Below are positions 55,153 through 64,000 of a stretch of 64,000 nucleotides of DNA, one piece after another. The DNA comes from Cocos nucifera. Lineage: Eukaryota; Streptophyta; Magnoliopsida; Arecales; Arecaceae. The stretch is from positions 90,328 to 154,327 of the forward strand of contig QRFJ01002094.1 of assembly GCA_006176705.1 (NCBI GenBank), in the 5' to 3' direction. The notes beneath the pieces are model-generated. The model saw only the letters and a list, made by a program, of their open reading frames with translations. It was not told where the DNA came from and did not search any database. The position numbers and the translations under genes were made by a program. Numbering within the stretch: the first letter of the stretch is position 1; each line of letters begins with the position of its first letter.

Positions 55153-56755
55153 TATTAGAAAATGTATCCTAAATCCAATCATCTAATTTATAGATGATTA
55201 TAATTTATATATTTGAATTATCAAATAATAATAGCTATTTGGCTTATTCATCATAAAAGATCATCTTCCTTAAATGAACTCCTATGTTATGATGAAGTTC
55301 TTAGCATCATACTCCATCAATAAACAAGAATTTATTGGATGGTTCTTAAATTTGTTCATGATCAAATGATAAATTATTAACTAGGATGATAACTTATCGA
55401 GTATAGATCATTGTATGTCATATGTAGTGGTTGTCTTCATAACCAAGTGGTATGAAGATACTGGTATGGCATCCAAATGAGATATAGAAGCATATTTGCA
55501 CTGAATGTGATCAATGTAGCACTCTACTATCAAGAGTAGCTAGTAAAGTCCAATAGGTATAAGTGTCCCTTCAACCTGAGATCACCAGATGACTTGCAAG
55601 CAACTCATTATACTTTGGTGCCAGACTACCTATATTTCTAATACAGTGACGGAAGATTTTTGGGTACAGTCAAGTAGTTGTAGAGTCGATGTGTGAGTGA
55701 AGATGGGATTGACCACTCATGATTAACTTCAGGAGCGAATATATTGCTGTGTTTCAATTTAGCAAAACCTAGACCTGGGTAATCCTCGTGAGGGGTCATG
55801 GGATTTGCAAACATTCAAACATAATATGGATGAACTTGTATGAGTGTTGACAACTAACTCAAAATCATCATGAGCATTAAGGATCAAAGGGATAAACTAT
55901 ATGGTAACCATAGGCCAGAGTTCAAAGGATGTTGTTTTGCATATATTTGACCTATTTGGACGTTGGGTACCATTGTTAGATAGTCATTTTGATTGGTATA
56001 GAAATTAGTTCCTATGCTACCGGCTTAGGTTCGAACCTATGAGATTACTCACATAAGAGGTTTCTACCTGATCGAATGGTTGATCGATGATTGAGAATCA
56101 TTTAGTGATCGAATCATCAATACGATTGATGATCGATCAATGCAAGTATTGTAGAAGGATCAATTAGCAATTGGATTGCTAATTGGATCAATTTGATTGA
56201 GCAATTAGGCTGAGATGAAGTTTAATCTAATTAGATTCAATTAGAATTAGTTTGGACTTGATTGGGTCAAGTTCAATTGGTTTATGAGATAAGCTAATTA
56301 TAAGAAAAAAGAATTTTCTATTGGATCAGGATTTAAGTGTACTTAATTTCTAATTGACTTAGAATTTAGATCAGATTTAAATATGATTTAATCTAATTTA
56401 ACTGGGCTCTTAGTTAGATTAGGATCACCCTTAATTAGGTTTCATTAATCCTAATTCAATTGGAATTAAGATAGCTTTGACCTAGTCAAATTGGAGAGGT
56501 CCTAGTTGGACTAGGACTCTCCCTCTTTCCTTGCGCCTAGGAAGCCACTCCCCATATTGATTTCCATGCCACATTTCTTTTCTTTTGGCATGAGATTTCT
56601 TATGCCTAAGGAGAGCCCATGCACACCTTCTATCATGGTTTTAGAAAATGTTTGAATTAGTCAAACATGGAATAAGGACATAGAGTTTTAAAAGGTTAAA
56701 AACTCCTATTTCTTTTGGAAATTAGTTCCAATGCCCACCTATTTTGTGCACCTCT
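55153..56755 (+). repeat. 3' LTR of copia E, truncated by element F
   Basis: Starts TATTAGAAAATGTATCC and follows the D LTR to the position equivalent to about 44070 in D's 5' LTR, where 'gcacctct' meets the edge of element F. The remaining 1.3 kb of this LTR is not in the window. Confidence 0.82.
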
Positions 56756-59647
56756 TGTTGGAAAACCATGTAGGATTTTATGTATATATTTCAAAACTTT
56801 TTCAAAACTAGATGCAGCAAAAGATATAGATTAAACTATTTAACCTATTTATGCATGTGAACTAATCGCTAAACCCTATATTTAGAATCTATAATATATC
56901 ATGATGCATGAATAAATCTAAAAAATAAATCATAGATTGGTATTGATCACATCGATACCCTTGATCTAGATTAGTTCTAGAAACCCTAGATCGTATCTAG
57001 GTCAAGAAGAGATTAGATCTCTTACCTTTGCGTAGGTCGAAAACAACATAGTTGAAAACTATTATTGTCCTTATTGCTTGGAGTTGCATAGCATGTCTGG
57101 CCTTTGCAGGTTGTCCACACAAAGTTGCTACACAGATCAGAGGATTGTCGAATGAAGATCTGCTCGAAGTGCTAGCTTCTCATAGATCCCTCCTGATGGT
57201 TGATCTATAAAAAATTCTTCGAATCTCTTGGATACTTCAAGAGATGAAGAAGAAAAGAAGGATTGAGGGAGAAATCCAACTCTTGGATCGCCCAAAAAGA
57301 AGAAAAGAAAAGGCTTGAAGATAGACCTTTAAGAGAAGACTCATATTCTCTTCAGGACATTAACCATTGATGTCCTAAATCAATCTTCACACTTGGATAA
57401 GAGGAGACCTTCTCCTCTAGAATTTTTTCATGCTTTAGGTCTCTTTTGCTTCTAATTTTCTTCATGAAAAAATCTTACAAAAGGATGGAGAAGAAAAGTT
57501 CTCAAAGAAACCCTATGAGAAGACTTTCTTTTCTTCTTTTTTTGTTATCAAGATATGATCAAATCATGTCCAAAAGAAAGCTCAACACCCCAACTGTTGG
57601 AGCACCCATCTACCCACACCCTTTCTTCCTTTTTTTTTTGATTTTTTTCATGAAAAAATCTTCTTAAAAGATAGAAAAGAAAAATTAGAAAGAAACCCTA
57701 AAGAGAAGACCTTCTTCTCTTCCTTTGTTCTCATTAGGACATGAACCTTTCATGTCCTAATGAGACTACCATGCTCAAAGCCATGAAGCACCAAACCTCC
57801 CCATGCCCCTTCTCCCTTTCTCTCTTAATTTTGCATAGAAAAATTTGAGGAATTTCTCATGCCATTCCTCTATAAAATTGGTGTCCTCCTATGAAAGGTA
57901 GACTAGGTCAAAACCTAGTCACAAAAGGACTTTTGGTGGCATCCAACTCTTGGATGCTACCAGGTCCTTAAGGCAATAAATCTTCCATGCAAGGAAGATT
58001 AGGAGGCTTACAAAAAACCCAGCAAAAATAGAACACAAAATATTGGGTGGGAGTGGAAAGATTTCAAAAGGGAGAGAAGAGTTTTAAGAATTTAAAACTC
58101 TACCTTATCTTTCCAAGTTTGACTAATTCAAACAAAGCTTTAAAACATGAGAGAAAGGGTGGCATGGGCTCTCCTTAGGCGTGAGAAATATCATGCCAAA
58201 AGGAGAAAAAGTGGCATGTGAATTGAGAGCTTGGCATGGAGAATTTCTCTCTTGGTGCAAGGGATTAGGAGTCCGAGTCTAATTAGGACTCTTCTATTTA
58301 GACTAGGTCAAATCCATTTTGAACCCAATTTAAATCTTATTTAAATCAAAATAAATGCAACCCAATTAAGGATGATTCTAGTCAAACTAGAAGCCTAATT
58401 AAATTAGATTTAAATTATATTTAAATCTAATTTAATTTCTAAGTTAGATAGGAATTAAGTACACTCAAGTCTTAGTCTAACAAGAAATTATTTTTTCTTG
58501 TAATTGGCTTATCTAATAAACCAATTGGACTTGACCCAATCATGTCCAAACCAATTCTAATTGAATCTAATTCAATTAGACTCGATCTCAGCCTAATTTT
58601 TCAATCAAATTAAGCTAATTAATAATTCAATTGCTAATCAATCTTCTTATAATACTTGCACTTGATTGATCATCAATCGCATTGATGATTCAATCACTGA
58701 ATGATTCTCAATCATTGATAAACCATCTAATCAGGTAGTAATCTCTTTGTATGTGACCCTATAGGTTTGATCCTAAGCTAGTAGTATAGGAATCAATTCT
58801 TATACCAATCAAAATAACTATCTAGCAATGGTACTCATCATCCAGATAGATCGAATGTATGCAGAGCAACATTCTTAGAACCCTAGCCTATGGTTACCGT
58901 ATAATTCATCCATTTGATCAATAATACTCAGGATAACTTTGAGTTGGTTGTCAATACTCATACAAGTCATCCATATTGTGTGTCAAAGTTTGTAAATCCT
59001 ATGACTCCTTACCAGAATTATCCAAGCCTAGGTTTTGCTAAATTGAAACACAACGTGACATTTACTTTTTGATGTTAATCTGGAGTGGTCAATCACATCT
59101 TAACTCACACATTGACTCTATAAGTACTTGACTTTATCCAAAAACCTTTCAATCCTATATTAGAAATATAGGTAGTTTGGCACCAAATTATAGTGAGTTG
59201 CTTGCAAGTCATCATAGTGATCTCAGGTCAGAGAGATACTTATATCCATTGGCCTTAGCTAGCTACTTTTGATAGTAGAGTGCTACATTAGTTACGTTCA
59301 ATGTAAATGTATTCCTACATCCTACCTGCATCCCATACCAGTGTCTTCACACCACTTGATTATGAGGACAACCAACACATATGACATACAATGACCTATA
59401 CTTGATAAGTTATCATCCTAGTTAATAACTTATCATTTGATCGTAAAAAATTTAAAAACCATTTGATAAATCCTCCTTTATCAGTTAATTATGGTTCTAA
59501 GGACTTCATCATAATATAGGAGTTCATTTAAGAAAGATAGAACTTTGATGATAAATAAGCCAAATAACTATTATTATTTGATAATTCATATACTAATTTT
59601 AATCATCTATAACCTTGATGATTGGCTTTAGAACACATTTTCTAACA
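56756..59647 (-). repeat. 3' LTR of copia F (2892 bp)
   Basis: On the minus strand it runs TGTTAGAAAATGTGTTC ... CATGGTTTTCCAACA, homologous to the D LTR over its length. It is the only complete LTR end of this family here that keeps the terminal CA (ACA). Confidence 0.88.
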
Positions 59648-60240
59648 ACTCCCAGTTGGACTAAAGCCAATAAGAATAGTATCAAATATCTATCTTCCAC
59701 TTGAGTTCATAGAACTCCTTAGTTCTAAGGCTTTAGCAAATGGGCCAATAAATTTCTCCTTCTCTATTGATCTTCTGGAGGTCAATGGCATCTTGATCCA
59801 TAATCTCATGGACAAGATGATAGCGATGCAGAATATACTGATCCTATGGTGTGCCTTTGATTCTTTAGCCTGAGCTATGGCTCCAGTGCTATATTAGAAC
59901 TAGACCATCGATGGAGGGTGCCACTTCCACTTGGACTAATGAACTTATGCAACCACACAGCCTACATGGCTACATCAGATGCCTTGATGTACTCTACATC
60001 ACTAACATAATAAGCTATAATATTCTGCTTGAAACTTTTTCAGTAGATCACTCCTACTATTAGGATAAATTGATGATTCGACACTCTCCTATTATCATTT
60101 TTATCTGACTAAAATTGGAACCAAAATATCCCATAAGTTTTATGTCAATTTCTCCATATATGAGTCATTGGACCTTAGTATTTCTCAAATACTTAAGGAT
60201 TATCTATACAATCTTCCAGTGGTTCTCATCCAGATTAGAC
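59648..60240 (-). pseudogene. Copia F polypurine tract and RNase H remnant
   Basis: The complement of 59648-59664 reads 'agtccaactgggagt', the polypurine tract. RNase H blocks in broken frames: ILKYLRNTK complement near 60200, the EVEYIKASDVAM-type block near 59990, GAIAQAKESK near 59870 and NSTMRP / NPFAKAL near 59740. Confidence 0.75.
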
Positions 60241-60780
60241 TAGTATCTGCTTATTATCCTTAGTGAGTATACCATATCTAGTCTTGAACATGGATTGGAA
60301 CAATCCAAGCATCATCTGTCTTATAGATTTCCAACCATAGGATGTAGGATGCTTCTCCCAAATCCTATATGGAGAATAAAGATGATAGCTAAATCTTTAT
60401 TCTCTATAATACTAGAATGTCATTCACAGACAATATAAGAAATAATACTATTGAACATTTTGCCCACCTTTAGTTGCAGGGTTCTTCTTCATTCATAATG
60501 AAGACATACATTCAAAGTGCATGTTCCAACTCTGAGAAGATGGCCAAATGGGCTTTATAAGTCTCCACCTTCCCATTTGCACCATTCTGATCCTTTTGAA
60601 AATCCATTTGCACCTAATAGATTTTATCTCTTCAAGTTGATCAACCAGTATCCATGCACTATTGATCTTCATGGACTCTAACTTGAATTTCATGGTTCTA
60701 AGCCACTTCTCAGAGTCAGATCTCTGCATCGCATCCCTATAGGTGATTGGATCCTTGTTGTTCTCATCAAGCTCAAGAGG
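60241..60780 (-). pseudogene. Copia F RT with shared deletions
   Basis: 60493-60729 (78 codons, minus) reads MQRSDSEKWLRTMKFKLESM, IRCKWIFKRIRMVQMG, then, after the deletion junction near 60540, SQSWNMHFECMSSL. The skipped part includes the first catalytic Asp block and GLKQAS. A CNDILV / 'VNDI' remnant for YVDD lies near 60425. The second junction (catgttcaagact on the minus strand, 60283-60294) matches E's. Confidence 0.82.
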
Positions 60781-61550
60781 ATCGCCATGCTAGACCTAGA
60801 AACCAAAGCATCTATCCAGCTAACATAGTACTCTACCAAATCTTCTTAATGGTACCACTTTAATGGGCTTCGCATTTGACCTAATCAAATCCTATTCTGT
60901 AGGTTCACTAGATTGTGTTGATTCTTCTACTTGTCAAACTTTCTCAAGTTTAACTTTAGTAGCATCAGTTCCTCTAAGAAACTCTTTTTTCCAAAAAGAA
61001 TGCCCTACTACTGAGATCAACTTTTGTTCTTTAGCATGGTAGGAGTAATAACCCCTAGTTTCCTTGGGGTACCCTATAAACAAGCATCTATTGGACTGAG
61101 GTCCAAGTTTATCTATGCACAAATATTTGATGTAGGTCGAACAACCCCAAATCTGAAGGTGAAAGAGTCTAGGTCTACATCCTGTCCATATCCCATATGG
61201 AGTCTTTAAGACAGATATACTCAAAATAATTTTTAGAGTAAAATGAGTAATGACAAGAGCATAACCCTGAAGCAGATAGACTAGTAAACCCATCATGGAT
61301 CAAATCATGTCTAACAAAGTTTGATTTCTCCTTTCTAATATTTCAATATCTGATGATATTTTGGAAGGAGTCCATTGTGAGAGAATCTCATTCTCTCCTA
61401 AATATGTCAAAAAACTTACTGGATAATTATTCACCTCCTCAATCTAATCGAAGAGTTCTAATACATCTTTTAGTTTATTTTTTTATTTCATTACGAAATC
61501 ATTTGAACATTTCAAATGATTCAAGCTAGATGTATCCATACCTAGATAGG
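60781..61550 (-). pseudogene. Copia F integrase remnant
   Basis: 60934-61296 (120 codons, minus): TPYGIWTGCRPRLFHLQIWG, CIDKLGPQSNRCLFIGYPKE, YYSYHAKEQKLISVVGHSFW, KKEFLRGTDATKVKLEKV. Upstream on the minus strand are a second-catalytic-block remnant (EEVNNYPVSFLTYLG, near 61430-61390) and the segment around 'SRYGYI' at 61550, where the element is cut off. Confidence 0.8.
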
Positions 61551-62062
61551 TGTTAGGATTAGTGGTGCTCCTAAGCCTTGGGAGGCCACTAGAGGAGCCA
61601 GGATGTTGGCTCCAGGATACTAGGATAGATGTGGTCCTAGGGCTAGGATAGGAATTATCCTAGGATGGTGGTAGTTTGTAGCCTTCTACGGACTCGAGGT
61701 TTAGGTGTGAGGACCTTGATGGGCTTGACAGATGCTCTGAAAATCTGGAACATAAGATAGAGCAAAGAACCAAAGCCAGAAAAAGAATCGACCAAGATAA
61801 GGGGCTGACATACACATGGGCTAGCTCGGATACACAGCCAAGCTAGCTCAGGCTGAGACCAAGCCAGCACAGATTGAGATCGAGCCAGCTTGGGGCATAG
61901 TCAAGCTGACTATCTTAGGTAGATAGAAGACAGGTTTTAGACGAGATGCAATCGAGCTAACTTGGCTACTGATAGAGCCAGCTCAACGGTGGCATACAGA
62001 ATAGGATGCATTTTCTATTTGATCTTGTATTAGGGTTAATCCAAGGGATCTTAAGGTCTGAT
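61551..62062. other. Unassigned 0.5-kb segment between F and a C-family LTR
   Basis: Begins TGTTAGGATTAGTGG, which could be the start of an LTR. 61800-62000 has 'gctagctcgg', 'gctagctcagg', 'gccagcac', 'gagccagc' words in loose repetition, similar to 3368-3490 in the CACTA element. No coding frame resembles a known family; a minus-strand 71-codon frame (61655-61870) is probably chance. Confidence 0.4.
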
Positions 62063-64000
62063 TGTTAATTGAGTGCCCTAGAAGTCAAATTGGCTAACAC
62101 TTGTAATACACTTTCTAGGAGCATTTTTATAATTTGGTCTTAAAATTAATAAAAGATTATTTTTTTCTATCATATTGTATATATAGTGTCTATGATATAT
62201 TCTTTGAGTTAATGAAATGCTAATATATATTTTTAAGAGTTAAAAATTTAAGACATGTATTTTCATAATTAACTCATAAACTGCTCTCGACCATAAGATT
62301 ATCACGAGGGATGGTGATCGATTCCAAGAAATTGATAGTACGATCGCTTTCTTTAGTATAGAGAGTTCTTACAGCCTATAGGACTGTGGAGGACACTAGA
62401 ATAAAAAATATAGGTACTCATTAGGAGAATAGGATACTGAGCATGAACACCTTGAGCAATCATAAGGAAGCCGACCCTTCTTTGTCAATGACTAAGCTCG
62501 ATGCTGTAGTTGTGGTTGTCTGGTCCACAGGAACCTGAGGAAGCATTGGACAAGTTTGACCTTGAGTGTGTTATTAACTTTTGACTACACCATAACTGCA
62601 GATCTCCTAGCTATTCAAAATATGGAGGTGAGTATTTGGCTATAGACATATTTCAATTGTTAGGAATTTGGTCTGCCACCAAGATGGATCTATCAAACCT
62701 CGGGTATAGGGAGAAGTAGTCTTATGATGATCATTCACGATCGAGTCCTTAAGCCATAGCCATAGCAGTGTTGATATAATTAAAAAAAAGTTTCTATTAG
62801 GATTTTCACATCAGACTCGAATGAATGATTCAATTCAAATGATAGGGTGTTTGGATTTTGATGAGTTTGACCTTAATCCTAATTCCTTATCAGGGCTCCA
62901 TGATAGAAGAACCCAGACACATAAGTAGCTGCACCGAGAGGGTTCGCATTTAGTTCCTGATGGATTACCTAACCTACCAAATATACTGCTAGTGTAACTG
63001 TGATAGGATTTTAGAAGCAAATTAAAATGGATCTAGATGCATTGATCTTATCATAATTGGTTGAACCAAAAAAAGTTTCTAATCCATCGAAAGATATTGT
63101 GATGATGTGATGATAGAGATCATGACATCGTCTCATTTACACAATAGAAAACGAAACAACTGGATCATACAAAAGGAGATCTGAATGGTCATCAACTCTA
63201 AGACATAAACCCAGCTTCACACATTGATTTAGTATTAGATCCAATTAGGTTCCAAGAAAATCTCATGCTAGTACATGAATTGAGCCATTAACATTCTCCG
63301 GTTCTATAGGTCTTTCCTGAAGTTCATACTCCAATACTGAGTCTATTGGATTATGGCTACATCGCTAAAATAACTTCATGTACGAGTGTCCATAGTCACT
63401 AGACGCAGGAGAAGTATGATCCTAATCCATTAGATGAGAATAGACAAGTAGCCACCAATATACTTAAATCACTTTAGGACAAGTATATCAAATGTTGACT
63501 CGGCATGCCAGGAATAAGAAAGAGCAAAGGCAAGAGGCTAGAAGCAACTCTCTCAGAAAAGCACGCCCTTAGGTGATTTCACAAGAGGAGAGGGTGCACG
63601 CCTCTAAGGCATAGCACCCCAATGGATCGGGGTTTTGACCAGGCTCAATAATTGAGATTTGACGGTAGTCAAAGCGTTTGATAGAGATAATACTCTAGGA
63701 AGAGTACCCTATGCCGCATCTTGTACTTCTTACCCTTTCTCCAATCTTTTTAAAGAAAATGAAATTATTTTGGTGACAAAACTAGGTAGGGACCTATTGA
63801 GTAGGTTAATATCAGTCCTAGAGTCCTAAGTTAATCAAGCAATTTAATTGCTTGATTGAATTGCGTCTCTATGGTGGTGGCAGGGTCTCTATAAGAACCC
63901 CTACACTCGTAGGGTACATATCCCCACCTCCATGCAAATTACCCACCCCTTATTATGTTCCAGCCCTCCTCCGCACCCCTTACTCTCTACTATTCGGAAG
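62063..64000 (+). repeat. Diverged C-family LTR, cut by window edge
   Basis: TGTTAATTGAGTGCCCTAGAAG matches the C1/C2 LTR start with a short deletion, and homology continues (for example 'taatacactttctaggagc' near 62105, 'cggacttgaatg'-like near 62815, the 'agatcatgacatcg' block near 63120). It has many small indels against C1/C2, so it is older or a different subfamily. No polypurine tract precedes it, so it is a 5' or solo LTR. Confidence 0.75.

Larger units (their letters stand above)
52864..56755 (+). mobile_element. Copia element E, 5'-truncated, sharing D's LTR
   Basis: Begins within the region preceding the GAG-pre-integrase (matches 48036 onward) and ends in an LTR starting at 55153, which is itself cut by element F. 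With D it forms LTR-internal-LTR-internal-LTR. It has the same two RT deletions as D and F. Confidence 0.82.
56756..61550 (-). mobile_element. Copia element F (minus strand), 5'-truncated
   Basis: Reads right to left: integrase remnant (61550 to about 60780), RT (60750-60241), RNase H (60240-59665), polypurine tract (59664-59648) and 3' LTR (59647-56756). The LTR ends TGTT...AACA at both sides. It lies in E's LTR with left flank cctct (56751-56755). The 5' half of the element is missing at 61550. It has the same RT deletions as D and E. Confidence 0.85.

Noticed and set aside
57446..57667. 73-codon plus-strand frame in F's LTR
   Set aside because: Low-complexity Phe/Ser-rich, antisense to the LTR, not preserved in sister LTRs.
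1..64000. Host protein-coding, tRNA or rRNA gene, or a new defence or metabolic system
   Set aside because: Every block with coding similarity belongs to a retrotransposon or, tentatively, to the CACTA transposase; the rest is LTR, leader or low-complexity DNA.

Overview
This window is plant nuclear intergenic DNA made almost entirely of nested, decayed transposable elements. I found no host gene, tRNA, rRNA or CRISPR array. The element types (Ty1/copia with initiator-Met-tRNA primer sites, a Ty3/gypsy of the Athila/Tat type, a CACTA DNA transposon with GGCAGCGGTT-type subterminal repeats), the AT-richness and the 2-3 kb LTRs suggest a large repeat-rich plant genome. A monocot, perhaps a palm, is my guess; nothing here proves the species.

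Layout. (1) 1-1851 and 38263-42483 are the two halves of copia element A. (2) Gypsy element B (1852-38262) sits inside A's integrase. (3) B's 5' LTR is split by a 4566-bp CACTA element (2087-6652, TSD TCT). (4) B's integrase is split by copia element C1 (10800-35122). (5) C1's reverse transcriptase is split by C2 (17731-31657), an element of the same family as C1. The site left when each insert is removed matches an undisturbed copy or a continuous reading frame, and each insert has a target-site duplication with at most one mutation per copy. (6) 42484-52863 is copia D, inserted in A's 3' LTR. (7) 52864-56755 is E, a 5'-truncated relative fused to D's 3' LTR. (8) 56756-61550 is F, a minus-strand relative that cuts E's LTR. 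(9) 61551-62062 is unassigned. (10) 62063-64000 is a diverged C-family LTR cut by the window edge.

A 1000-base run of N (20032-21031) lies inside C2. The sequence ending at the gap (17383-20031) is repeated immediately after it (21032-23682), including the unique C1/C2 junction. The simplest reading is two overlapping contigs that were scaffolded but not merged. Removing the duplicate brings C2 to 10276 bp, close to C1 at 10391 bp.

All gag-pol genes carry stops and frameshifts, so none of these elements should be autonomous now. The points of most biological interest are: three copies (D, E, F) that share the same deletions in reverse transcriptase, suggesting a non-autonomous subfamily; an in-frame gag-RT deletion fusion in B; a roughly 0.45-kb-arm hairpin in the CACTA element; and a leader motif able to pair with itself, seen in C and partly in other families. 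I did not see a previously undescribed biological system.
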